Source of the DNA: an uncultured Clostridia bacterium
Lineage (GTDB): Bacteria > Bacillota > Clostridia > Christensenellales > DTU072
Length of the DNA: 64,000 nucleotides
NCBI GenBank assembly: GCA_934274515.1
Contig: CAKQTC010000003.1
Coordinates: 112,138-176,137 of the forward strand
Direction: 5' to 3'
In this document: in pieces, positions 17,512 to 24,561 of the stretch
How positions within the stretch are numbered: the first letter of the stretch is position 1
How the letters are laid out: every line of letters starts with the position of its first letter
Made by a program: the position numbers and the translations under genes
The notes under the pieces: model-generated
Told to the model about the DNA's origin: nothing
The model's input: the letters and a program-made list of their open reading frames with translations, nothing else
The model's database searches: none

Positions 17512-18747
17512 ATGATAGAAAACGTAGAAAAATACATTGTAGAATGTGAAAAACAAGCAGAAAAAGAATTCGAGGCACTTGACGACATCGCTTTATATAA
17601 TCAAAAGAAAGTACTAGATGCGTTTAGAGAACATCGTATTTCGGCGATGCATTTTAACCCGTCAACGGGTTACGGATACGACGATATAGGCAGAGATACG
17701 CTCGGTAAACTTTTTGCAAGCGTGATGAAAGCAGAGAGCGGAATAGTTTCGCCGCTTATCGCAAACGGCACACATGCGCTTACGCTCGCTTTGTTCGGTT
17801 TGTTAAGACCGGATGACGTGATGTTAAGCATAGCAGGTAAACCGTATGACACCCTTGACGAAGTTATAAAAGGTAAAAATAACGGTTCGCTTGCCGATTT
17901 CGGAATAAAATATGCGCAAACCGAACTGACTTGCGATAACGAATTCGATTACGACGAAATTGAAAAAGAGATAAAGAAACAAGACCCGAAAGTAATTTTT
18001 ATACAAAGAAGCAAAGGTTATGCGTGGCGCGACGCGCTAAGTGTGGAAAAAATAGGGGAAACGATCGCAAAAATCAAATCATTCGGAACAAAAGCAATAT
18101 TCGTCGTGGATAATTGCTATGGCGAATTCGTAGAAAAAAAAGAACCTACGGAAGTCGGCGCAGACGTAATAGTAGGCTCGCTTATCAAAAACCCTTGCGG
18201 CGGAATTGCGCCTACCGGCGGTTATATCTGTGGGAAATCGGATTGTATAGAACAAATCGCTTACAGGCTTACCGCACCATCACTCGGAATGGAAGTCGGT
18301 TCTTATTTAAGCGGATATATTCCGTACTATCAAGGACTTTTTCTTGCTCCGTCAGCAGTAAGAAACGCTTTGAAAGGCAGCGTGCTTGTCGGATATGCAT
18401 TGCAAGCGTTTGGGTTTGAAACTATGCCTAAAACGGGCTGTATGCCTTATGATATAATCAAAAGCATAAAATTCGATACCGCCGAGCAACTCGTCGCGTT
18501 TTGCGGCGAAGTGCAAAAAATATCGCCGGTAGACAGTTATGTGACGCCGTTGCCGTGGGATATGCCCGGATACGACCATCAAGTCGTTATGGCGGCAGGC
18601 GCGTTTATCCAAGGCGCTTCCCTTGAACTTTCGGCTGACGGCGCAGTCAGAGAACCGTTCGTTGCATACCTGCAAGGCGGACTTACTTACGAACACTGTA
18701 AACTTGCAATCACCGAAATCGTGAGATACTTTAACCGTCAATTATAA
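17512..18747 (+). CDS. Aluminium-resistance/YnbB-like PLP-dependent enzyme (methionine gamma-lyase family)
   Basis: 411 residues from the ATG at 17512; a GTG at 17500 overlapping the miaA stop is an alternative start but has no Shine-Dalgarno. FNPSTGYGYDDIGRDTLGKLFA, VSPLIANGTHAL and VIVGSLIKNPCGGIAPTGGY (with the PLP lysine) are typical of the family annotated as aluminium resistance protein, YnbB in Bacillus. Members share the Cys/Met-metabolism PLP fold and are thought to be lyases; the substrate is not established. The position directly after miaA is the same as in Bacillus relatives. It is the last + strand gene before the prophage region. Confidence 0.85.
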   Translation: MIENVEKYIVECEKQAEKEFEALDDIALYNQKKVLDAFREHRISAMHFNPSTGYGYDDIGRDTLGKLFASVMKAESGIVSPLIANGTHALTLALFGLLRPDDVMLSIAGKPYDTLDEVIKGKNNGSLADFGIKYAQTELTCDNEFDYDEIEKEIKKQDPKVIFIQRSKGYAWRDALSVEKIGETIAKIKSFGTKAIFVVDNCYGEFVEKKEPTEVGADVIVGSLIKNPCGGIAPTGGYICGKSDCIEQIAYRLTAPSLGMEVGSYLSGYIPYYQGLFLAPSAVRNALKGSVLVGYALQAFGFETMPKTGCMPYDIIKSIKFDTAEQLVAFCGEVQKISPVDSYVTPLPWDMPGYDHQVVMAAGAFIQGASLELSADGAVREPFVAYLQGGLTYEHCKLAITEIVRYFNRQL

Positions 18748-19244
18748 TTTGTCGTGAGCAATGCAACAGACGTAAAACAACTTAACCGCAAATAAACAAA
18801 CGGATATAAATTTTTTTGAATGACCATAAAATTTGATTTAAGTAAATAAAATATATTCGTTACAGGCATTATGATTTATTATTTTTACCAAAGTAAAAGC
18901 ATTTTTGCGACAATATAACTTGTGGAATTGTCGATTGTCGGAGGAACCTTGTCGAAGAATCCTAAGATTTTCAATACAACTTTTAAGTCGAATAATCGTT
19001 AATGACAATATGATTTTATTATGGGTTTGTTGTGTTATTATTGCGTACGTTTGAACGTAAATTTTTTGCAGAAATTAATAACTTTGACATTATTATCGTG
19101 ATACGTTTGAGCATAAAATTTACGAAATTCGTTGTGAAATTTTATATATTATTTACATAAGAAATCATTGCACAATTTGATTAATAGAATAGCAACTATA
19201 CCACCCAAAACCCTAAAATACAATAATTCCCTATCCCCTAGCAC
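18748..19244 (+). other. Intergenic region left of the prophage, no convincing gene
   Basis: 497 bp, very AT-rich, between the YnbB-like gene and the left attachment site. I see no ORF of gene length. An imperfect direct repeat is present: a segment beginning tacgtttga at 19046-19064 and a related one at 19102-19121, 56 bp apart. No strong terminator is evident after the upstream gene. Confidence 0.5.
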
Positions 19245-19282
19245 ATATCTTTTCGCAAAACCTGTACTATTCGAAGAGATAA
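19245..19282. repeat. Left attachment site (attL), dif-like
   Basis: Left arm ATATCTTTTCGCAAAA (19245-19260), centre CCTGTA (19261-19266), right arm CTATTCGAAGAGATAA (19267-19282). The left arm and centre are identical to the right site at 24297-24318. The right arm is an imperfect inverted copy and must derive from the phage attP. Confidence 0.85.
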
Positions 19283-19305
19283 ATAATTTAATATAAATTA
19301 ACAAG

Positions 19306-19614
19306 TTATTTCAAATAATTCATCAGCATAAGAGTAGTAAGAAAATCAGGCTTTTCCAAACGAGGGAAAAGGTAAACACAATCATCACCAAAGACAATTT
19401 TACCGACATCAGAAGGCTGGCAATAAAACTTACAAAGCGCATTTTGCATATTAACAAAAATGCCATAAACAACACCGTTATTATCAGAATGAGCAGTGAA
19501 TAACGGTTCTCGAGGAGAAAAAAATTCAGACATTTTAGATACTAAAAAATAACCGTCTGAACAGTTCAAAAAATCTTTGTAATAGCGCTTTTGCTCACGT
19601 AATTCTCGTAACAT
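19306..19614 (-). CDS. Microvirus small ORF after the replication gene, unknown function
   Basis: 102 codons from the ATG at 19614; no obvious Shine-Dalgarno, so the start is uncertain (the next ATG is 27 codons in). The product has no recognisable motif, a mildly basic N-terminus and no clear membrane helix. It lies 27 nt downstream of VP4 in the same direction and ends 24 nt before the left attachment repeat, so in the circular phage it is the last gene before the att site. Small accessory ORFs at this position vary between gokushoviruses. A real gene is likely from its placement; the function is not known. Confidence 0.5.
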   Translation of the reverse strand: MLRELREQKRYYKDFLNCSDGYFLVSKMSEFFSPREPLFTAHSDNNGVVYGIFVNMQNALCKFYCQPSDVGKIVFGDDCVYLFPRLEKPDFLTTLMLMNYLK

Positions 19615-19641
19615 AAGAATATTATAAAAAAGAAAAGGAAA

Positions 19642-20661
19642 TTAGTCAAGTCCCCTAGGTAATTTCTTCTTAATATTCTCAAGCTTAGCTTTGATAACTT
19701 CAAAATACTGAGGTTCGGATAAGTCGGTATTATCAAGCATATGAGATTCAGCAAATTGAGCTTTGCGCAATCGATTTTCCTTAACGACATACATGCGCTC
19801 GGTACGGTCAGAATCATAAAGTCTATCAAAATAAGACGGAGGAGGAGTAGAACCTCTACCGGGGATAAAGAGTTCATCATTCTCGTAAATTCTGTCTTTA
19901 TTTCTTTCATAAAACTCACGACCGATACCAGGCTTATTAGAACAGAGCTGAAATTGATTTTCGATACCAAGCTTTTCCAACGACAAAGATCCATTACGCT
20001 TTTTTAGAACGTAACGAGAAACATAAGCAGCAGATTGCCACGACATTGAAGCAATGACAACAAAACCTTTACCCCATATACCTTCAAGGATTTTAGACGT
20101 ATAAAGAACGTCACCGTTAAAATTATTTTTATATTTAACTAAATCGGGAATAGGTAAGTTAAAATAAATAACGTGATAATGAGGACGCGCAGACTTATCT
20201 CCATACTCTGCGCCGACATAAAAGCGAATGTTATGAATATTAAAGTGATATTCAAAATAACGACGAAGGCGTTTATTAAAAGCACGGAATTCATCCTTAG
20301 AAAGAGTGGGAAGAGCAGGAGAAAGAACATTGCCTTGCACATCTTTAACAGGCTGACCGAAAGGTAAATGTTCGTCATCATAAGTTAAAGTTATAAAATA
20401 AGATGAAGAGGAAGTTTGAGCCTCACAAACGAGACGGTCAGCCCACATACGAGAGTTCTGAAGACGGCATTGTATACATTGTTTACAAGGAACCTTAAAA
20501 AATTGAGATCCATAAGTTATACCATTAACAGCAACTTCAAAAGATTGAGATTTTAGATAATTCCAATTATCATAATTATAAAAATGAAGTTTATCAGAAA
20601 GGATATACTCACCTTCAACTATCTTATAATCACGTCTTACATACTTTGGACTTACACACAT
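19642..20661 (-). CDS. Microvirus replication initiator VP4 (HUH endonuclease)
   Basis: 339 residues from the ATG at 20661, preceded by GTGAGG at good spacing and giving the gokushovirus-type start MCVSPKYV. A GTG at 20685 extends the frame but lies inside a hairpin stem and is rejected. A cysteine cluster PCKQCIQCR sits at about 58-66. HUH motif I is FITLTYDDEHLP (89-100), the metal-binding HUH is H161-Y-H163 in RPHYHVIYF, and motif III AAYVSRYVLKK provides Y213 and Y217, a YxxxY pair. The protein nicks the replicative form to start rolling-circle replication and rejoins the genome. All motifs are intact. The last 40 residues are charged and helical. Confidence 0.95.
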   Translation of the reverse strand: MCVSPKYVRRDYKIVEGEYILSDKLHFYNYDNWNYLKSQSFEVAVNGITYGSQFFKVPCKQCIQCRLQNSRMWADRLVCEAQTSSSSYFITLTYDDEHLPFGQPVKDVQGNVLSPALPTLSKDEFRAFNKRLRRYFEYHFNIHNIRFYVGAEYGDKSARPHYHVIYFNLPIPDLVKYKNNFNGDVLYTSKILEGIWGKGFVVIASMSWQSAAYVSRYVLKKRNGSLSLEKLGIENQFQLCSNKPGIGREFYERNKDRIYENDELFIPGRGSTPPPSYFDRLYDSDRTERMYVVKENRLRKAQFAESHMLDNTDLSEPQYFEVIKAKLENIKKKLPRGLD

Positions 20662-20684
20662 ACAAAGAACCTCACTTTGTGTCA

Positions 20685-20721
20685 CCCGGGAGAGTTACAT
20701 CAAGAGGGTAACTCTCCCGGG
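20685..20721. other. Strong hairpin between VP2 and VP4
   Basis: A perfect 14-bp GC-rich stem (20685-20698 with 20708-20721, arm CCCGGGAGAGTTAC) around a 9-nt loop. The following 120 bp (20722-20843) is noncoding, GC-richer than its surroundings, and contains a second long-range pairing (aagggcg with cgccctt). There is no T-run on either side, so a simple terminator is unlikely. Candidate roles are the rolling-circle origin, a packaging signal or an mRNA-stabilising stem. Confidence 0.7.
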
Positions 20722-20843
20722 CCTACTGAAAAAGGGCGCGTCTGCGGTCTCCGACCAATCAAATACATTACGAAACAAACACGCGGGCTACGTCGGAAAA
20801 TCCTCGTACACGCCCTTGAACGATAAGCTATGAAGAGAAAAGG

Positions 20844-21398
20844 CTATGAGCCTATACCAGTTTTAACATTTTTCAAAACATCTAAAGTCGCACGAGCCTG
20901 ATGTCGCTGCGCGCCAGTTCCAAACAAAGAACCGCCAACAAGAATAGCAGTCATAGCGGAATTCATAATATCAGAAAAAATCGGAGCAGACATACGAGCA
21001 GAGAGGGAAGAAGCAGAAGACGAAGAACCTGCCGAAGAGGAAGCGGACATTCCGGTCGAGCCAACAGGATTACCACCCTGAGAATAAGCAAGAATAGGAT
21101 TAAGACCAGCAGCTTTCATATCCTCAACAGCGCGTTGATATTGAGTATTAGACATTTCACTATTATAATCACGAGCTTTTTGAGCTTCAGCAGCGGAAAA
21201 ATCTTCCGCTGCTAAACGTTCTGAAAGAGAAAAATCTCTTGCTTTCTGAGCTTCAGCTGAATTCATCTCGTTACCTTCCTGAAAGATACGGTAATTCATA
21301 TCGTTTGTACGTTCATTAGCAAAATAATTAGCTAAGTTAGTACCCGCACTACTCAAAGCGGATAAACCACCTAAAAGGGCCATTCCACCAACAGACAT
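20844..21398 (-). CDS. Microvirus DNA pilot protein VP2
   Basis: 184 residues from the ATG at 21398, with Shine-Dalgarno AGGAGG 6 nt upstream; longer in-frame upstream codons would overlap the capsid gene and are rejected. A glycine/alanine-rich hydrophobic N-terminus (MALLGGLSALSSAG) is followed by a coiled-coil-like region with two RD-type repeats (AEAQKARDF and AEAQKARDY). The family signature QYQRAVEDMKAAGLNPILAY comes next, then a Ser/Ala-rich linker. Pilot proteins ride in the virion and help move DNA into the host. It is short compared with many VP2 proteins but has the defining motif. Confidence 0.92.
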   Translation of the reverse strand: MSVGGMALLGGLSALSSAGTNLANYFANERTNDMNYRIFQEGNEMNSAEAQKARDFSLSERLAAEDFSAAEAQKARDYNSEMSNTQYQRAVEDMKAAGLNPILAYSQGGNPVGSTGMSASSSAGSSSSASSLSARMSAPIFSDIMNSAMTAILVGGSLFGTGAQRHQARATLDVLKNVKTGIGS

Positions 21399-21408
21399 AA
21401 AAACCTCC

Positions 21409-23109
21409 TTAATTATGATCAAGGAGACCAGGGATAGAATATAAAGGCATAGGACGAGTATAAACCGCATCAAAGACAAAATCGCCGTAAAACTGAGAAG
21501 CCTGTTCACTTTGAACAGCAAGAGTCCGAGCTATATTGCTCTGAGGCTCTACGATCCAGGAAGGCGAAAGCGTAGGAAGAGCCGTATAAAAATCGCCATA
21601 ATTCCAAATTCCAAGCCCAGACGCACCAAGAGACGGACGCATTAGACCGCTACAAATCTTAGGATCATAACGATACTCAGCATAAGCCTCTTGGTATCCG
21701 AAAACCTCATTATCCGTATCAGTTCCTTGAGCATAAATCTCGCGATTATAAATAGGCTGTTCGGAAAGATGAGCAAATTCTACCCAGTAGTAATCAGTCA
21801 TCGATTTACGCGACCACATTTTATTTATACCTTGGGAATAAGAGTGTTCAGCGCGAACCATCACCATTCCAAAAAGAAAACCGTGCTCTACGAAAGACTT
21901 CGTAAAATAATAAGCGTTATCGAAAGTTTTACTATATGCACCAGTAGAGCCGAGCGCATTAACGCCCTCAGTTTGAGAAGTCTGATTTACCTGAGACATA
22001 GAAAGTTGAATGCGTTTACCGCCAAGAAACTCAGGACGAGCAAGCATATAATCGGGAGGATTAACTCCAAAATGTGCACGAATAGTTTCGATGTATCGAG
22101 AACCGCCACGAGCTGCGCGCTCAAACCAACGTTGCAAAGCAAAAGCATTACGAAGCGCGTTTATAGTAATAGCAGAATTCTCGCCAAGATTAGCGCCAAG
22201 ATTCATATAAACTTTTTGATTATACGTAACCGCATCATCATATTGACCAGAAGCAAGACCGGATCCATCAGAACCAAGAGGATAATGATCACCAAGAGGT
22301 ACGCCGTTATTACTACTATAAAGAAAAGGTTGAAAAAAATTACCTTGAAAAGCTGTATTCTCTATAGGAGCGTAACCGACAAGAGGAACGGAGACAGGCT
22401 CGGCAGATTTCTGAGGGGACGGCAATGCCGAAGTAAAATAATCATGAAACTTAGCAACGGGAAGAGGTGCACAGCCTAAAACACCATCAGAAACATAAGT
22501 CGAAGAAACAAAATCAGCATACGTATAACCTTCCAAATCAATAAGTCCATGACGATTTCCAACAGAAAGAGAGTCAGAACTAAAACGAATATTACAAGGC
22601 GATTGTAAATTTTCGTCACGATACCAATCATTCCATATAAGAGCATAACCGCGAAAAGGCAAAGCGTTAACAGTAAAACCACCAAGATTAACAGGCAACC
22701 CCATATAATCGGCGACAGAACCAACTCCGAAACCAATCCCACCATGATTTTGAGAAATTCCTGAAGAAAGTTGCGGAACACTATACTCAGTTGCAGAAAC
22801 CCAAGGCGAAGAAGTATTCTCACCCATAAACTCTTTCCAGTGAGTCCAGACAAGGCGATTAGGAACAAAGTAAAAATGAATATCAATAAAAGCTCTATCC
22901 ATTACGGGAGTAAGGGGAGTCAACGAACGGCAAAGAAAATCAACATTCATCTTGACAGTATCACCAGGCAAAATTTCCGAAACGTAAAGCGGAATGAGCT
23001 TACCCGCATCGAAAGAAGTAAGACGTTCGGCACGACGAGAAAACGTCGAACGTTTAATATCAATATCAACAGGGGAACGAGAAAAAGCATGCAACTGAGA
23101 ATTATTCAT
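21409..23109 (-). CDS. Microvirus major capsid protein VP1 (F-protein family)
   Basis: 566 residues from the ATG at 23109, with GGAGG just upstream; the in-frame ATG 12 nt earlier is part of that Shine-Dalgarno and is rejected. Typical features: an N-terminal HAFSRSPVDIDIKRSTF arm, PLYVSEILPGDTVKMNVDFL, FIDIHFYFVPNRLVWTHWKEF, and the C-terminal TRPMPLYSIPGLLDH. Sixty copies of this jelly-roll protein form the T=1 shell. The length and the large central loop region fit gokushoviruses, which carry a surface protrusion in place of separate spike proteins. No frameshift or internal stop. Confidence 0.97.
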   Translation of the reverse strand: MNNSQLHAFSRSPVDIDIKRSTFSRRAERLTSFDAGKLIPLYVSEILPGDTVKMNVDFLCRSLTPLTPVMDRAFIDIHFYFVPNRLVWTHWKEFMGENTSSPWVSATEYSVPQLSSGISQNHGGIGFGVGSVADYMGLPVNLGGFTVNALPFRGYALIWNDWYRDENLQSPCNIRFSSDSLSVGNRHGLIDLEGYTYADFVSSTYVSDGVLGCAPLPVAKFHDYFTSALPSPQKSAEPVSVPLVGYAPIENTAFQGNFFQPFLYSSNNGVPLGDHYPLGSDGSGLASGQYDDAVTYNQKVYMNLGANLGENSAITINALRNAFALQRWFERAARGGSRYIETIRAHFGVNPPDYMLARPEFLGGKRIQLSMSQVNQTSQTEGVNALGSTGAYSKTFDNAYYFTKSFVEHGFLFGMVMVRAEHSYSQGINKMWSRKSMTDYYWVEFAHLSEQPIYNREIYAQGTDTDNEVFGYQEAYAEYRYDPKICSGLMRPSLGASGLGIWNYGDFYTALPTLSPSWIVEPQSNIARTLAVQSEQASQFYGDFVFDAVYTRPMPLYSIPGLLDHN

Positions 23110-23548
23110 TGTTACCTCCATTCTTTAATTCTTTTTGCTTTTCGACGAGAAAAGCAAGGAAATCAGCTTGAACCTTAGAAACAGCCTCAGATGTCTCAGC
23201 TTTCTCAAGAGAAGAAAGAATATCCGAGGGAACTTGCTGTTTTAACTCGTTAACGTCATCAAGATGACGAGAAATTTCAGTTATTGAAGTAGGCGCACAA
23301 GTTATATCACCATAAAAACCCTCGCGTTTATTAAGCGCGCTCAAATCGCCGTTCAGAGCACGAGCAAGAAGAGTTTCAACAGTACACTCTTCACGATGAG
23401 ACTGTATCTCCATATACAAAGAATGCTTACCAGTCTCAACAAGTTCGCCATTATCATCAAAAGCAAACTCAGGAACAAAGCCGTCTCCAGTAGGAGACGG
23501 CGCAAAATCAATTTCCTCAAAAGGAGAAAAAACTTTAACTATGAGCAT
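23102..23548 (-). CDS. Microvirus internal scaffolding protein VP3
   Basis: 148 residues from the ATG at 23548 with GGAGGTG upstream. The acidic N-terminal half ends in ETGKHSLYMEIQSHREECTV. The second half contains NKREGFYGDITCAPTSITE, matching the YGD-x-(T/S)-x-xP block of the chlamydiaphage-type scaffold family, followed by helices ending in a Lys/Glu tail. The protein directs procapsid assembly and leaves before maturation. The start overlaps the ORF5 gene end by 14 nt and the stop overlaps the VP1 start by 8 nt. Found by position and motif; moderately diverged. Confidence 0.88.
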   Translation of the reverse strand: MLIVKVFSPFEEIDFAPSPTGDGFVPEFAFDDNGELVETGKHSLYMEIQSHREECTVETLLARALNGDLSALNKREGFYGDITCAPTSITEISRHLDDVNELKQQVPSDILSSLEKAETSEAVSKVQADFLAFLVEKQKELKNGGNNE

Positions 23549-23795
23549 TGCTTTCACCTCCAAAGTCGGCCGGACAACAAAGATACTTTGGCTGAGGAAA
23601 AGCAGAAATAACACCCGTTTCCTCGTTGTATTCACCAAGAGAGAAAAACTGTAAATCGGAAAGAGGAATACCTTTCGGAAGTTCACCGTTCTGAACAGCT
23701 CGAGAAAAAGCAACGATAGCTTCTTTCTCGTTACGTTGCGGGAAAGGAGACATAAAAGAACCGACTTTAACGTCACGAATTGAACAAAGTATCAT
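23535..23795 (-). CDS. Microvirus nonstructural ORF5-type protein
   Basis: 86 residues from the ATG at 23795, preceded by AGGAGGTGTGTT. The start ILCSIRDVKVGSFMSPFPQRNEKEA and the segment FFSLGEYNEETGVISAF match the short nonstructural protein found in nearly all gokushoviruses (SIRD near the N-terminus, G-x-(Y/F)-(D/N)-x-x-(S/T)-G in the middle). Its role is uncertain; suggested roles include DNA binding or regulation of replication. The true start is chosen over a 33-codon longer frame that would run into the 38-residue gene. Confidence 0.88.
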   Translation of the reverse strand: MILCSIRDVKVGSFMSPFPQRNEKEAIVAFSRAVQNGELPKGIPLSDLQFFSLGEYNEETGVISAFPQPKYLCCPADFGGESNAHS

Positions 23796-23805
23796 AACAC
23801 ACCTC

Positions 23806-23922
23806 CTACATACGAATTCCACCGCGCATAACTGCGCGAGGCACATTGAGCGCTTTCGTTTTAAGCGCAGTGTTCTTAAAAACCTTACGGTCAACTTTCT
23901 TAATTGTCTTTTTTCGTTTCAT
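23806..23922 (-). CDS. Microvirus tiny basic DNA-binding protein (VP8/J-like)
   Basis: 38 codons with a near-perfect AGGAGG Shine-Dalgarno. The product begins MKRKKTIKKVDRKVF, has KNTALKTKALNVPRAV in the middle and ends MRGGIRM. The conserved ending R-GGIR(M/F/L) and the T(A)x(R/K)TK core are hallmarks of the short basic protein that gokushoviruses use in genome packaging, like protein J of phiX174. It overlaps the end of the upstream membrane-protein gene by 23 nt. Confidence 0.85.
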   Translation of the reverse strand: MKRKKTIKKVDRKVFKNTALKTKALNVPRAVMRGGIRM

Positions 23923-24271
23923 TGCAAGAAACCTCCTCTATCTTTTTTTGAGGCGAAGACAACACCGCCTCGATTTGACTAACCCAGAATTCCTGATCAA
24001 AAGGAATACCGTTCTGAGAACAGAACGACTGAAGATATGAAAGAACGGAAAAACGTTTTTCCGAACCAGTTTTTTTACCAACATTAGGAAATAAAGCTTC
24101 AACAGTAGAAACAAGTTCAGGCAAATTCTGAACTAATATACTGAGCTTATCAGACTTACTTTTTTTAACCTTATTTACAATACCAGCAATCGAAGAACAG
24201 GATGAAACTATAACTAAAAAAGCCATAATTAAGTATTGTAAATTCTCAAGTAAAAATGTAACAATTTCCAT
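23900..24271 (-). CDS. Microvirus small membrane protein, unknown function
   Basis: 123 residues from the ATG at 24271 with GGAG upstream. An alternative in-frame start 13 codons earlier would lie inside the attachment repeat and is less likely. One hydrophobic helix (about 8-32, LQYLIMAFLVIVSSCSSIAGIV) is followed by a Lys-rich turn and a soluble C-terminal part (PFDQEFWVSQIEAVLSS). The single-helix topology resembles microvirus proteins suspected in lysis or entry, but no homologue is recognised. It is the first gene of the prophage operon and starts only 25 nt inside the right attachment repeat. Confidence 0.65.
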   Translation of the reverse strand: MEIVTFLLENLQYLIMAFLVIVSSCSSIAGIVNKVKKSKSDKLSILVQNLPELVSTVEALFPNVGKKTGSEKRFSVLSYLQSFCSQNGIPFDQEFWVSQIEAVLSSPQKKIEEVSCNETKKDN

Positions 24272-24296
24272 AAACAACAATCTCCATTTTATAACA

Positions 24297-24334
24297 ATAT
24301 CTTTTCGCAAAACCTGTATTTTGCGAAAAGATAT
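24297..24334. repeat. Right attachment site (attR) and probable chromosomal dif
   Basis: A perfect 38-bp palindrome: arm ATATCTTTTCGCAAAA (24297-24312), centre CCTGTA (24313-24318), arm TTTTGCGAAAAGATAT (24319-24334). Two recombinase arms around a 6-bp crossover region is the architecture of dif sites. The first 22 bp repeat the left site at 19245-19266. Because the left arm is the same in host and phage, the pre-integration host site is predicted to be this exact palindrome. The xer gene starts 446 bp to the right. Confidence 0.85.
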
Positions 24335-24561
24335 AAAGGTGTACTCTTTACTGTTTTTGCATAAATCTTTCGTTATTTTGTATCTAAAAATTATCGTATT
24401 GTCCTAATTTTTTAATTTGACAATCTTTCAATCTTTTCTATTATTTCGACAATCTTTCGGTTTTCTCTTTATTGTGTGTATTTTAAGATTTTAGATCTAT
24501 TCTTCTATTTTTATTTTTAATATATTTATCCGTTTTCTCATCCGGCGGTGTCTTTTTTCGT

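Larger units (their letters stand above)
19245..24318 (-). mobile_element. Integrated microvirus (gokushovirus-type) prophage, about 5.05 kb
   Basis: Eight minus-strand ORFs occupy this interval. Read along the minus strand, the order is a 123-residue membrane protein, a 38-residue basic protein, ORF5-type protein, VP3 scaffold, VP1 capsid, VP2 pilot, VP4 initiator and a 102-residue ORF. This is a circular permutation of the gokushovirus genome. The ends are a 22-bp direct repeat (19245-19266 and 24297-24318), giving a unit of 5,052 bp, a normal size for these ssDNA phages. Every core gene is open and has its motifs, so the copy looks intact. No integrase or repressor is encoded. The dif-like ends and the adjacent host Xer gene imply Xer-mediated integration, as is known for microvirus prophages of Bacteroidetes and enterobacteria. 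Confidence 0.95.

Noticed and set aside
18949..19002. 17-codon TTG ORF with a nearby GGAGG left of the prophage
   Set aside because: The spacing between GGAGG and TTG is only 4 nt, the peptide is very short and nothing supports translation.
20662..20685. GTG start extending VP4 by eight residues
   Set aside because: It lies in the stem of the strong hairpin and lacks a Shine-Dalgarno, whereas the ATG at 20661 has one and gives the usual MC-x-x-P N-terminus.
21691..22479. 262-codon + strand ORF inside the capsid gene
   Set aside because: It is the antisense of VP1, basic and repetitive in composition, with no ribosome-binding site or known fold; it is a shadow of the capsid frame.
19245..24318. 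Interpretation of the island as an IS element, plasmid or integrative element with its own integrase
   Set aside because: No transposase or integrase gene lies inside the repeats; the tyrosine recombinase is outside them and the cargo is a complete microvirus.
24297..24334. Perfect palindrome read as a transcription terminator
   Set aside because: It has no T-run on either strand, its 22-bp half is duplicated at the other prophage end, and the 16-6-16 layout fits a recombinase site better.
24449..24480. Repeated ctttc/ggttt tracts next to dif as a CRISPR-like array
   Set aside because: Repeats are short, irregular and without uniform spacers; no cas genes are present. I see no CRISPR array anywhere in the window.
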